Assembly: GCF_000523235.1 (NCBI RefSeq)
Contig: NZ_CP006850.1
Coordinates: forward strand, 1,674,001-1,738,000
Source: Nocardia nova SH22a
Lineage (GTDB): Bacteria > Actinomycetota > Actinomycetes > Mycobacteriales > Mycobacteriaceae
Direction of reading: 5' to 3'
DNA: 64,000 nucleotides
The position numbers and the translations under genes were made by a program. Below the pieces are notes generated by a model. It was not told the origin of the DNA. It searched no databases and saw only the letters and a program-made list of their open reading frames with translations. The stretch's first letter is position 1. The number at the start of each line of letters is the position of its first letter. Positions 48,357 through 57,739 of this stretch are shown here, piece by piece.

Positions 48357-50569
48357 GTGGGCGGAACGGGGAGCGCGCGCGTGCCGCCGACGCGGGCCCG
48401 GTGAGTGCCGCACCGTCGGCCGAACCGCAACTGATCGTGGACGGGCTCGATGTCGTTTTCGGGTCCGGCCCCGATCGGGTGCACGCGGTGCGGGATGTGT
48501 CGTTCGAGGTCCACGCGGGCGAATGTCTCGCTGTCATCGGTGAATCCGGTTCCGGAAAGAGCGTCACCGCCCGCACCCTGATGGGACTGACCGATGACGG
48601 CGCGACCGTCACCGCGCGCAGGCTCGAGTTCTCCGGCGCCGATCTGCGCGCGCTCGACGAGCCCGGCTGGCGCACACTGCGTGGCCGCCGCATCGCCCTG
48701 GTGCTACAGGATGCGATGGGCGCGCTGGATCCCTTGCGCCGCACCGGATCCGAGATCGCGGAGACACTGCGCATCCACGCCGCGGCGCCTCGCGGTTCCG
48801 TCGACGACACGGTGCTGTCGCTGCTCACCGATGTGGGTGTGCCCGAACCCGAACGTCGTGCGCGGCAGTACCCGCACGAGCTCTCGGGCGGATTGCGCCA
48901 GCGCGCGCTGATCGCCTCGGCCATCGCCGCGGGCCCCGACCTGCTGCTCGCCGACGAGCCGACCACCGCCCTCGACGCCACCGTCGCCGCGCAGGTGCTC
49001 GATCTGCTGCGCGAACTGCGCGCGGGCGGAATGTCGATCCTGCTGATCAGTCACGATCTGACCGTGGTGTCCAGGCTCGCGGACCGGGTCGCGGTGATGT
49101 TCGGTGGCCGCATCGTGGAATACGGTCCCGCGCAACGCATTCTGCGCGATCCGCGCCACCCGTACACGCGGGCGTTGCTGGCAGCGGTGCCCACCGGTGA
49201 CAGCCGGGGTCGCTATCTGTCGGGCAACCGGGATCGCCTCTCGCCGGAGAGCCGGAACCACAGCGTGCCCGAGAGCGGAAGTCACGCTCTGCCCGACAGC
49301 GCAGACGGTAACTCGCCGGGCAGTCGACGTGGTCCCGCGTCGCAGAACGGGAGCGGATTCTCGCCGGGCGGCGAAGGCACAAGCGTGCCGGAGGCCGGGA
49401 GCAGCGCCCCGCCGGGCGGCGTGCCGAATGACGGTGGCAACCCGGCATCGGCCGGTGCCGCACCGTCCGGCGGTTGTCCGTACGCGAGCCGCTGTCTGCA
49501 CGCCGATGAACAGTGCGCGCGTGAACTGCCGCCATTGGTCGTACATCCCGCTCGCGATGGCGACGGTGTGCGCGACGGTCGTGACGTGCGCGATGGCCGT
49601 GGTGGCCATGGTGGACACGGCGATGACGATGTGCGCGGTGGCTACGAAGCTCACGGCGACATCGCCCATGACGTCCGGTGCTGGTATCCCGATGCCGTGG
49701 TCGCCGCGCCGCTGCGGATCCCGTTCGTCGTGCCCACCGGTTCCACCGCCGCGGCCCGGACCCTGCTCGAGGTCGACTCGATCGGCAAGTCGTACCGCGT
49801 CCCGGGCGGCGGTCGTCAGCATGCGGTGCGGGAGGTGTCGTTCCAGCTCCGGTCGGGGGAGGTGCTGGGCGTGGTCGGTGAATCGGGCTCGGGCAAGACC
49901 ACGACGGGACGGATCGTGCTCGGCCTGACCAGACCCGACACCGGCACCGTGCGCTTCGACGGACTGCCGTGGAGTGAACTGCGCGAACGTCGTCGCCGCC
50001 CGCATCGGCGCCGGATCCAGGCGATCTATCAGGATGCGCTGGGCTCCTTCGATCCTCGGCTCACCGTGGCCGGAATCCTCGGCGCCGCCATCGCGCGCGG
50101 TGGGGTGCCGCGCGGGCCGGGCCGCCGGACCCGGGCCCTCGAACTGCTCGATCAGGTCGGTCTGGCGGCGACCGTACTCGACCGCCGCCCGCGCGATCTG
50201 TCCGGCGGGCAGCGGCAGCGGGTGGGAATCGCCCGCGCGCTGGCCCCGGGACCGGAGATCCTGGTCTGCGACGAACCGGTTTCGGCGCTGGATGTCTCGG
50301 TGCAGGCGCAGATCCTCGATCTGCTCACGTCCCTGCAGCACGAACTCGGCGTGGCCATGCTGTTCATCTCCCATGATCTGGGCGTCATCCACCATCTCAG
50401 CGATCGGATCCTGGTGATGAAGGACGGCCGGATCGTGGAGGACGGCGAGGCGACCCGCGTATTCGCCTGTCCCCGAGACCCGTACACCAGGCAACTGCTC
50501 GCCGCGACCGCGGTGCGTTCGGAGGACCCGCGGGTCTCCGATCGACCGGCGGCCCCGGTGCCGAGCTGA
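48353..50569 (+). CDS. Fused dual ATPase of the oligopeptide/nickel ABC transporter (DppD-DppF)
   Basis: A 738-residue protein with two complete nucleotide-binding domains. The first has Walker A GESGSGKS (about residue 65), signature LSGGLRQR and LLLADEPTTALD. The second has GESGSGKTTTG (about 510), LSGGQRQR and ILVCDEPVSALD. Each domain is of the type that carries a C-terminal oligopeptide cap. The cap of the first (GCPYASRC ... VRCWYP) is split by an Asp/Gly/His-rich insert at about residues 400-440, and it is preceded by an 85-residue Ser/Pro/Gly-rich linker (about 285-370). The insert resembles metal-binding low-complexity sequence, but its role is unknown. Confidence 0.92.
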   Translation: MSGRNGERARAADAGPVSAAPSAEPQLIVDGLDVVFGSGPDRVHAVRDVSFEVHAGECLAVIGESGSGKSVTARTLMGLTDDGATVTARRLEFSGADLRALDEPGWRTLRGRRIALVLQDAMGALDPLRRTGSEIAETLRIHAAAPRGSVDDTVLSLLTDVGVPEPERRARQYPHELSGGLRQRALIASAIAAGPDLLLADEPTTALDATVAAQVLDLLRELRAGGMSILLISHDLTVVSRLADRVAVMFGGRIVEYGPAQRILRDPRHPYTRALLAAVPTGDSRGRYLSGNRDRLSPESRNHSVPESGSHALPDSADGNSPGSRRGPASQNGSGFSPGGEGTSVPEAGSSAPPGGVPNDGGNPASAGAAPSGGCPYASRCLHADEQCARELPPLVVHPARDGDGVRDGRDVRDGRGGHGGHGDDDVRGGYEAHGDIAHDVRCWYPDAVVAAPLRIPFVVPTGSTAAARTLLEVDSIGKSYRVPGGGRQHAVREVSFQLRSGEVLGVVGESGSGKTTTGRIVLGLTRPDTGTVRFDGLPWSELRERRRRPHRRRIQAIYQDALGSFDPRLTVAGILGAAIARGGVPRGPGRRTRALELLDQVGLAATVLDRRPRDLSGGQRQRVGIARALAPGPEILVCDEPVSALDVSVQAQILDLLTSLQHELGVAMLFISHDLGVIHHLSDRILVMKDGRIVEDGEATRVFACPRDPYTRQLLAATAVRSEDPRVSDRPAAPVPS

Positions 50570-50585
50570 TCAGCGGAGGCTGTGA

Positions 50586-52508
50586 ATGTCTGAATCCGCC
50601 TCGCCGGTCGTCGCCATCGTCGGCGCGGGCCCCAAGGGCATCGGTGTGCTGGAACGGATCTGCGCCGGTGCGCCGGAGCTGCTCGGCGACCGGAATCTCG
50701 TTGTCCACCTGATCGATCCGTATCCGCCCGGTCCCGGACGGGTCTGGCGCCATGATCAGTCACCGCTGCTGCTGATGAACTCCAAGGCGGCCGACGTCAC
50801 CATGTTCACCGACGACAGCGTGCGGTGCGAGGGGCCGCCGAGGCCGGGGCCCACCCTCGCCGAATGGGTCGAGCAGGTCCGAGACGGCGCCCTGAACGCC
50901 GACATCGACCCCGGTCTGCGCGACGAGCTGCACCGTGCCACACCCGCGACCTTCCACACCCGCCGCATGCAGAGCGCGTATCTGTCCTGGTGCTATCGCC
51001 GGATCCTCGACACCCGACCGGATTCGGTCGAGGTGCGGGTGCACGGCACCGAAGCGATCGATCTCACCGAATCCGGTGACGATCAGCTGGTGTGGCTGCG
51101 CGGCGAGCCGCGGCCGCTGCGCGCCGATGTGGTCGTGCTGACCGTCGGCCACCTCGACGGCGAGACCGACGAAACCGGCCGGGCGCTCAGCGATTTCGCG
51201 CACCGGCACGGCCGCGCCTACTTCCCGCCTGGCTATACCGCCGACACAGACCTCTCGCCCATCGCACCCGGAGAATCGGTGCTGGTGCGGGGATTCGGAC
51301 TGGCCTTCATCGATCTGCTGACCCTGCTGACCGAGGGCCGCGGCGGGAGCTACGAGACCGCCGACGACGGCGCCCTGGTCTACCGGCCCTCCGGCGCCGA
51401 GCCGGTCCTGCACATCGGATCTCGCCGCGGTGTCCCGTACCGGCCCAAGCCCGGTTACGGACTACGCGGCGCCGCAGCGCAATTGCCGTGCTTCTTCGGC
51501 CCGGACGAGATCGCCGCGCTGGCAGCCCGGCCCGGCCCGATCCGATTCCGGCCGGATCTGTGGCCGCTGATCGCGAAGGAACTCGGCTGGGGCTACTACA
51601 CCGAGCTGTTCACCGCCCATCCCGAGCGGGTGCGGATGGAGTTCGCGGAATTCGCCGAGCGCTACCGCGAACTCGACTGGGACAGTGCGGAATTGCGCAC
51701 CCTGGTGGCCAAGTCGGTCCCCGCCGCCGAGGATCGCTTCGACCCGGACGAACTGGATCGGCCGCTGACCGCCGCGACCGCCGCCGACGCACCCGCACTG
51801 GCCGCCCGGGTCCGCGAGCACATCACCCGGGTGCTCGAGCGCGGCGGGGACAGCGCGTTCAGCGCGGACCTCGGCGCGGTCACCGCGATGCTGTCGGTGT
51901 TCCGGCAACTGCCGACCGCCGTCGCCACCGGAAAGCTCGACCCGGCATCGCAATTGTTCGATGTGGACGGCTGGTGGTTCGGCTTCTTCAGCTACATCGG
52001 CAGCGGCCCGCCCCGGGCGCGGCTCGAGGAACTGCTGGCCCTGGAACGCGCCGGGATCGTCTCGTTCGTGGGACCGGACATGTGGGTAGCGACCGACGAG
52101 GAGCGCGGCCTGTTCCTGGGCGGTAGCCGGCAGGCGCCCGGCACGGTCACCGCGACGGCCCTCGTCGATGCCCGGCTGCCGCCACCCGATGTCACCCGCA
52201 CGACCAATCCGATCGTGCGGGCCCTGCACGAGCGCGGGCGGCTGGGGGCGGAGCGACTCGTCGGCGAGTCGTCGGCCTACAGCACCGGCCGCATCCACAC
52301 CTCCGGTATCGACGGGCAGCTCTTCGACGCGGCCGGGGTCGTGCACCCGCGGCGCTTCGCGCTGGGCCCGCACACCAGCCTGCGCATCGCGGGCGCGTTC
52401 AGCAGACCGCACACCAATGCGCTCGGCTTCCGCGAAAACGACAGTGTCGCACAACAAGTGCTGCGGTTGGTCGGCGCCGACCGGCCGATCCGGCAGCCGC
52501 AACGATAG
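50586..52508 (+). CDS. FAD/NAD(P)-binding protein (COG4529 / NAD_binding_9 family)
   Basis: A 640-residue protein with an N-terminal dinucleotide fold (VVAIVGAGPKGIGVLERI), the family's NSKAADVTMFTDD loop (about residues 65-80), a second fold segment VVVLTVGHLDGE, and a C-terminal TNALGF segment near the flavin site. Members are flavoproteins of mostly unknown reaction, often described as lysine N-hydroxylase-like. It starts at ATG 50586 with GGAGG 8 bases upstream, 16 bp after the ATPase, and is followed at once by a VOC protein. The operon context suggests it modifies or processes the transported ligand (inference). Confidence 0.85.
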   Translation: MSESASPVVAIVGAGPKGIGVLERICAGAPELLGDRNLVVHLIDPYPPGPGRVWRHDQSPLLLMNSKAADVTMFTDDSVRCEGPPRPGPTLAEWVEQVRDGALNADIDPGLRDELHRATPATFHTRRMQSAYLSWCYRRILDTRPDSVEVRVHGTEAIDLTESGDDQLVWLRGEPRPLRADVVVLTVGHLDGETDETGRALSDFAHRHGRAYFPPGYTADTDLSPIAPGESVLVRGFGLAFIDLLTLLTEGRGGSYETADDGALVYRPSGAEPVLHIGSRRGVPYRPKPGYGLRGAAAQLPCFFGPDEIAALAARPGPIRFRPDLWPLIAKELGWGYYTELFTAHPERVRMEFAEFAERYRELDWDSAELRTLVAKSVPAAEDRFDPDELDRPLTAATAADAPALAARVREHITRVLERGGDSAFSADLGAVTAMLSVFRQLPTAVATGKLDPASQLFDVDGWWFGFFSYIGSGPPRARLEELLALERAGIVSFVGPDMWVATDEERGLFLGGSRQAPGTVTATALVDARLPPPDVTRTTNPIVRALHERGRLGAERLVGESSAYSTGRIHTSGIDGQLFDAAGVVHPRRFALGPHTSLRIAGAFSRPHTNALGFRENDSVAQQVLRLVGADRPIRQPQR

Positions 52509-52515
52509 GAGAGCC

Positions 52516-52896
52516 ATGGCCCACCAGACCCGTAAGACGTACGCCCGCGTGCTGACCAACGATCTGAAGGACACCGTCGGCGTGCTGCGCGAACTCGTCG
52601 GCCGCGACCCCGATTTCGAGGTCACCTTCGGCCGCTTCGACATCGCGCTGATCGGCGATTTCTGCGTCGTCGCCGGAACCGACGAGGCGCTGGACCGCTA
52701 CCGCGGCACGGTCGGCCCGGTGATCGTCGCGGATCTCGACGCCACGGTGACCCTGCTCGAGGGCGCCGGTGCGGAGGTCACCGTGGCGCCGTTCGAGGGA
52801 CCGGCCGGACGCGGCTTCCTGGTCCGCCACCCCGACGGCGTCGAATTCGAGTACGTGCAGTTCCGCCCCGAGCTGGCCCGCCGGGTGTTCGGCTGA
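52516..52896 (+). CDS. VOC/glyoxalase-superfamily protein
   Basis: A 126-residue protein with the beta-alpha-beta-beta-beta pattern of vicinal-oxygen-chelate domains: an N-terminal YARVLTNDLKDTVGVLREL, and a C-terminal GRGFLVRHPDGVEFEYVQF with the final Glu typical of metal ligation. ATG 52516 has AGGAG directly upstream and lies 7 bp after the flavoprotein stop, so it closes the transporter operon. Such small VOC proteins act as lyases, isomerases, dioxygenases or binding proteins. The specific role is not evident. Confidence 0.85.
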   Translation: MAHQTRKTYARVLTNDLKDTVGVLRELVGRDPDFEVTFGRFDIALIGDFCVVAGTDEALDRYRGTVGPVIVADLDATVTLLEGAGAEVTVAPFEGPAGRGFLVRHPDGVEFEYVQFRPELARRVFG

Positions 52897-53114
52897 GATC
52901 TTTCTTTTCTGCTCAGTGTGAACGGAATCGCAAAAGCGGAAAACGCCCTGTATTCCGGATACGAACCGACCGTAGCCCCGCAACGAGGGACTGCAGGCGG
53001 TCGGGTGGTCGGTTACGATAGCAGCACGGTAATGCTTCGATTCGGCCGACCGCAATTCACTATCAGCCGAACCGGACGGCGCGGTACCACATTTCGAGAA
53101 TTCCGCGCCTTTCC

Positions 53115-53179
53115 GGTCTGAACGGTCTGAACGGTACGGGGACTGCCCCGGAGGTCCCGTACCGCGGTGCCCCGGGGCA
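53115..53179. promoter_or_regulatory. Structured leader upstream of the LAL regulator gene
   Basis: The 345-bp gap 52897-53241 holds a 9-bp direct repeat GGTCTGAAC (53115-53132), a GGTACGGG/CCCGTACC hairpin (53133-53140 with 53156-53163), and the 12-bp palindrome TGCCCCGGGGCA (53168-53179). They may be operator or mRNA-leader elements. A short open frame at 52918-53121 shows no family features. Confidence 0.4.
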
Positions 53180-53241
53180 GAACGACGAGGTTCCTCGATC
53201 CCCGGTGCGTGGTCGCCAAAGAGCGAGATGAGGGCGCCCCG

Positions 53242-56103
53242 TTGTTTGTCGAACGTCGATCACAGCTTGTCACCCTGGAGCGAATACATCACCAATGTAT
53301 TGCCGGAAAGGGGGGAATATCGCTGATTGCGGGCCCCGTCGGCAGCGGTAAGACGGAATTGCTCGAGATATTCGCGGAACAGTTGTCCGCGGCGGGGACG
53401 ACAATCCTCGAGGCCGTCGGTTCGCCACGGGAATGCGACCAGGCGTTCGGAATTCTTCAGCAGCTGTTCGCGGGCCTGCGTGACCGTGCCGACTACACGC
53501 GGGTCCGGCAGTTGCTGTCCGACAGCGCATCCCGGCTCACCGGACCGGACGGCGAGCGGGACGCGCAAGTCCTGCGCAATCACGCGAATCAGGAACTGTG
53601 GGCGATGGTGCGGCGATTGTCGGCGCAGGCGCCGGTCGCCATCATCGTCGACGACCTCCACTACGCGGATCTGGCCTCGTTGCAGTCGCTGCTGTACTTC
53701 AGCGGCCGCCTCCGGTCGGCGCGGGTCATGATCGTCGGCACGCGCACCGATCTCCCGTCCTTCGCCGGTGATCAGCGCGCGGTGCTGGTCACCGAGTTGC
53801 TCCGCCGTCCCCGGTTCCACCTGTTGCGCACCGGCCCGCTGACCGTCGACGGCGTCCGGGAGACATTGGCCGAGCGGATCGGCGTGCCGGTGGGGCCGGG
53901 CCTGGCGGAGTCCTGGCATCGCCTCACCGGCGGCAGCCCGTTCCTGCTGCGAGCACTCACCGAGGACAACGGATCGGCCGGTCTCACACTGGCACAACGA
54001 CTTTCCGAACCCGTCGCCGGAGTCGAGTTCGCCAAGGCCGCGCTGGCGTGCGCGCATCGCGGCTGCCGCCGGTTCCTGGAGGCGGCCCGCTGCCTGGCGG
54101 TACTGGCCGAGTCGGGATCGTTCGCCCTGCTGCCGCGGCTGATCGGCGAGGACGAGGCCACCGCCGCCGCGATCGTGCAGGCACTGACCGAGTCGGGCAT
54201 CCTGGACGGGCAGCGATATCGGCATCCCGCGGCGCGAACCGCCGTCCTCGGCGAGCTCGGCAGCGCCGAACGCGCCGAAATGCATCGTCGCGTCGCCGAT
54301 CTGCTCTACGACGACGACCGCCGGCCCGACCGCATCGCGGTCCATCTGGTCGCGGCCGCGGATGTGCGCGAACCCTGGGCGTTCGAGATCCTGGTGACCG
54401 CGGCGCGCGAGGCGTTGCGGCGCGACGATCCCGACTTCGCCGCCAAATGCCTGCGGACCGCCGAACCCGCGGCGGTGACCGCGAAAGAGCAAGTGGCGCT
54501 GGCGATTCTGCGCATTCATGTGGAATCGCACAGCAATCCGGACAACATCACCGAATCGGTGGCGACCGTCCTCGAGGCGGTGCGCGCGGGCCGGGTGCCC
54601 GTGGATCAGATGGTCGGACTGCTGAATCCGCTGCTGTGGCAGGGGCGCGCGGGCGCGGCGACCACGATCCTCGAGCGCATCGAACAGTCCGATGCCGCAC
54701 TGGACGATCGCAGTTCCGCCGATCTCACCTCGATCCGCACCTGGATGCGGTCGACCCATCCCGGTCTGCTGGCCGGCGCCGGGTGCCTCGGCGAACCGTC
54801 GGGCGGCGCCCGGGTGCGCATCATCGCCAACCGGTCGGTGCGCGGTCCCGGCCTGCTGGCCGACGTCCTCGAGATCGGCCCCACCGAGCACACCGTCCCG
54901 ACGGCGGAGTGGTTGTTGCAGACCACCCGGTTGTCGGGTCCGTCGCTGCCGTCGATCGTGTCCGCGCTGCTGGCCCTGATCCACGCCGATCGGGTCGATC
55001 TCGCGGAGCGCTGGTGTGATTCGCTGGTGCGCGAATCGGCCGCACAGGACGCCGAGACCTGGCAGGCGCTGCTCACCGGCACCCGCGCCGAGATCGCCAT
55101 CCGGCGCGGCGACATGGTGGCGGCCCGTCGCCACGGCCTGGCGGCACTGGAGCTGATACCGCGCCAGGCGTGGGGAGTGGCCCTGGGCACCGTGATCTCG
55201 CGCGTGCTGATCGCCGCGACGGCGCTGGGCGACTGGCAGACCGCCGGTGATTGCCTGATCCAGTTGCCCGACGCCGTATTCGACACCCGCTACGGTGTGC
55301 AGTTCCTCTATGCCCGGGGCCGCCGGCTGCTGGCGGGTGACCGGCTGCGGGCGGCACTGGACGATCTGTCGACCTGCGGCAGGCTGATGGGTGAATGGGG
55401 AATCGATCAGCCCACGTTCCTGCCGTGGCGGGCCGACGCGGTTGCGGTGCTGCTGCGTCTGGGCCGGGAGCGCCAGGCCGCCGAATTGGCCGCCGAACAG
55501 CTCGGTCGCACCAATGCGCGCCAGCCCCGGGCCTACGGGATCGCGCTGCGCACCGTGGCGGCGGCCGAACGGGACGACGGCGCCCGCCGCGATGTGCTGC
55601 TGCGGGCCATCGAATCCCTGGAGAACTCCCCGGACCGGATGGAACTGGCGTACGCGCTGGCCGATCTGGGCGATGTACAGGTGCGGCTCGGCGAGCCGCG
55701 GCGCGCCCGGCAGACGGCGCAACGTGCGACGCGGCTGGCCGAGGAGTTGTCGCTGGAACCGCTTCTGCACCGGCTCGATATCGGCCGCAGGCCCATCGAA
55801 TCGGTGCTTTCGGTGCGGGCGGCGGGCCCGGAGGACGGCGACAGCGATGTGCTGAGCGCCGCCGAGCGGCGGGTGGTGATGCTCGCGGCCGGTGGCCGCA
55901 CCAACCGGGAGATCGCCGCTGAGCTGTACATCACGGTCAGCACGGTCGAACAGCATCTGACGCGGGTCTACCGGAAGCTGCGGGTCAAGGGCCGCGGCGA
56001 TCTGGCGGCCTACCTGCACGGCGGATTCACCCCGCGCGGTGTGGAGGTCGAGTTGCGGCCGCGGACCGGCGGGCAGGATCTCGGCCGCCGCGGTGCGGCA
56101 TGA
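53242..56103 (+). CDS. LuxR-family LAL regulator, likely pathway-specific activator
   Basis: About 953 residues. The N-terminal ATPase has Walker A AGPVGSGKTEL (about residues 30-40) and Walker B VAIIVDDLHYAD. A long helical TPR-like middle follows, and the C-terminus is a LuxR helix-turn-helix (LSAAERRVVMLAAGG, then NREIAAELYITVSTVEQHLTRVYRKL, about residues 870-925). I prefer TTG 53242 because GAGGG lies about 8 bases upstream and LAL proteins usually begin directly with this sequence. In-frame GTGs at 53167 and 53209 are alternatives. LAL proteins are typical cluster-situated activators of modular PKS genes, and this is the only regulator of that kind in the window. It converges with the MFS gene, 25 bp between stops. 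Confidence 0.9.
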   Translation: MFVERRSQLVTLERIHHQCIAGKGGISLIAGPVGSGKTELLEIFAEQLSAAGTTILEAVGSPRECDQAFGILQQLFAGLRDRADYTRVRQLLSDSASRLTGPDGERDAQVLRNHANQELWAMVRRLSAQAPVAIIVDDLHYADLASLQSLLYFSGRLRSARVMIVGTRTDLPSFAGDQRAVLVTELLRRPRFHLLRTGPLTVDGVRETLAERIGVPVGPGLAESWHRLTGGSPFLLRALTEDNGSAGLTLAQRLSEPVAGVEFAKAALACAHRGCRRFLEAARCLAVLAESGSFALLPRLIGEDEATAAAIVQALTESGILDGQRYRHPAARTAVLGELGSAERAEMHRRVADLLYDDDRRPDRIAVHLVAAADVREPWAFEILVTAAREALRRDDPDFAAKCLRTAEPAAVTAKEQVALAILRIHVESHSNPDNITESVATVLEAVRAGRVPVDQMVGLLNPLLWQGRAGAATTILERIEQSDAALDDRSSADLTSIRTWMRSTHPGLLAGAGCLGEPSGGARVRIIANRSVRGPGLLADVLEIGPTEHTVPTAEWLLQTTRLSGPSLPSIVSALLALIHADRVDLAERWCDSLVRESAAQDAETWQALLTGTRAEIAIRRGDMVAARRHGLAALELIPRQAWGVALGTVISRVLIAATALGDWQTAGDCLIQLPDAVFDTRYGVQFLYARGRRLLAGDRLRAALDDLSTCGRLMGEWGIDQPTFLPWRADAVAVLLRLGRERQAAELAAEQLGRTNARQPRAYGIALRTVAAAERDDGARRDVLLRAIESLENSPDRMELAYALADLGDVQVRLGEPRRARQTAQRATRLAEELSLEPLLHRLDIGRRPIESVLSVRAAGPEDGDSDVLSAAERRVVMLAAGGRTNREIAAELYITVSTVEQHLTRVYRKLRVKGRGDLAAYLHGGFTPRGVEVELRPRTGGQDLGRRGAA

Positions 56104-56128
56104 GATCCGTTCCGCCGGTTCACGATTG

Positions 56129-57589
56129 TCAGGCGGCCGCTTGTTTCGGTTCCTTGATCACGACGAGGCTGATCAACAGCGCCGCCGCGGCGAAGGCGAC
56201 CGCCGCGATGACCGCGGTGGACAACCCGTGTGCCAGCGCGTCGTGGACCGTGGCGCCGGTGCGCTCGCGGTCGGTGTGGGCGGACTGGTAGATCGTGGTC
56301 AGAATGCCGACACCGAGGGACAGGCCGATCTGCTGGGTGGCCTGCAACAGACCCGACGCGGCGCCCATGTCCCGCGGTTCCAGGCCACCGAGCACGGTCA
56401 TGTTCAAGGTGACGAACGCCAGGCTCAGACCGGCGCCCAGCAGGATGAACGGCGCGAGCACACCGGTGAAGTAGTTGCTCGAACCGGTGGTGGTGGTGAG
56501 CCAGACCGCTTCGGCCAGCATCAGGATCACACCGGCCACCAGGACCTGTTTGCGGCCGAACCGGGCGATCAGCTTCGGCGCCCACTTCGCCACCGCGAAC
56601 TGCACGATCGCCATGGGCAGGAAAGCGAGACCGGCCACCAGCGGGCTGAAGCCGAGCGCATCCTGGATGTAGAGCGACAGCAGGATGTAGGTACCGGCCA
56701 TGGTCGCCATGAGCAGGATGAACGTCAGATAGGCCCCGGCCCGGATCCGATTGCCGAGCAGTCGCAACGGCATGATCGGTTGCTCGGCATTGCGTTCGAT
56801 GACCACGAATCCGGCCACCAGGACCAGACCCACGACGAACGGCACCACGGTGCCGGGTGCGGTCCAGCCGTGGGTCACGTTGGTCAGGCCGTAGACGATG
56901 CCGACCATGCCGAGTGTGGACACGATCGCACCGAGGAGATCGAAAGTGCCGCGGTGGCGCTCGGTTTCGTCGAGATAGCGCCGGGCCAGCAGGATGGTCG
57001 CCAGGCCGATCGGCACATTGATGAAGAACACCAGCCGCCAGCTGAAGGTGGTGAGCACACCGCCGACGATCAGGCCGAGGGTGATGCCGAGCCCGGTGAC
57101 CATGGAGAACACCCCCAGCGCCCGGGTCCGCTGCGGGCCTTCGGGAAAGGTGGCCGCGATCATCGACAGCGCGGCCGGACCGGCGAAGGCGAAACCGACG
57201 CCCTGCAGCGCCCGCGCGGCGATGAGCAGCCCGCCGTTGGGCGCGATACCGCCCAGGATCGAGGCCACGACCAGCAGGCCCAGGCCCCAGGAGAACATGC
57301 GGCGCCGGCCGAGGATGTCACTGGCCCGGCCGCCCAGCAGCAGCAGACCGCCGTAGGCCAGCGAGTAGGCGCTGAAGACCCAGGCCAGCGATTGCGCGGA
57401 CATGTGGAGCCCGGATTGGATCTCCGGCAGCGCGATATTGACGACATTGCTGTCCACCGCGACCATGAGCTGACAGGTCACGATGACGCCCAGCGCGATC
57501 GACAATCTGCGATTGCGGGCGGTAGTGGGATCCGGCGGCGCGTCGGCGCCGGGAATTCTGGTGTCGGGCTGGATATCTCGGCTGGTCAT
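56129..57589 (-). CDS. MFS drug:H+ antiporter, DHA2 (EmrB/QacA) family
   Basis: A 486-residue integral membrane protein with 14 predicted helices. It has the family's early VTCQLMVAVDSNVVNIALPEI, motif A in the cytoplasmic loop (GGRASDILGRRRMF), and QGVGFAFAGPAALSMI. DHA2 exporters remove drugs or cluster products by proton antiport. I chose ATG 57589 (MTSRDIQ). The first 43 residues are polar and cytoplasmic. The gene diverges from a TetR regulator 150 bp away, with palindromes in the gap. Likely role: self-resistance or export of the polyketide (inference). Confidence 0.92.
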   Translation of the reverse strand: MTSRDIQPDTRIPGADAPPDPTTARNRRLSIALGVIVTCQLMVAVDSNVVNIALPEIQSGLHMSAQSLAWVFSAYSLAYGGLLLLGGRASDILGRRRMFSWGLGLLVVASILGGIAPNGGLLIAARALQGVGFAFAGPAALSMIAATFPEGPQRTRALGVFSMVTGLGITLGLIVGGVLTTFSWRLVFFINVPIGLATILLARRYLDETERHRGTFDLLGAIVSTLGMVGIVYGLTNVTHGWTAPGTVVPFVVGLVLVAGFVVIERNAEQPIMPLRLLGNRIRAGAYLTFILLMATMAGTYILLSLYIQDALGFSPLVAGLAFLPMAIVQFAVAKWAPKLIARFGRKQVLVAGVILMLAEAVWLTTTTGSSNYFTGVLAPFILLGAGLSLAFVTLNMTVLGGLEPRDMGAASGLLQATQQIGLSLGVGILTTIYQSAHTDRERTGATVHDALAHGLSTAVIAAVAFAAAALLISLVVIKEPKQAAA

Positions 57590-57604
57590 CGACAGTCCGT
57601 TCGA

Positions 57605-57728
57605 GGTTTCGGTGGATTCAGGGTTTCGGTGGATTCGGCGAGCTACCGCGCGGCGCTGCATATCGGCTCTACGCTTGTAGACTCAGTTCAGCATAGGGTC
57701 TCGAGCCATTTTCGTCTACACGTGTTGA
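57605..57728. promoter_or_regulatory. Divergent control region of the MFS and TetR genes
   Basis: Contains a 17-bp-period direct repeat of GGTTTCGGTGGATTC (57605-57619, 57622-57636), the palindrome TCTACGCTTGTAGA (57668-57681), and a near-palindrome TCTACACGTGTTGA (57715-57728) ending 11 bp before the TetR start. The arms resemble the CTAC/GTAG operators upstream of the oxygenase and mce genes, with a shorter spacer. Confidence 0.5.
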
Positions 57729-57739
57729 GTGAGGTTGCC

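Noticed and set aside
56039..57739. Plus-strand open frame continuous with the TetR gene, suggesting a much larger protein
   Set aside because: It is antisense to the MFS exporter and lacks any family pattern. The TetR domain begins right after ATG 57740, which has its own ribosome-binding site.
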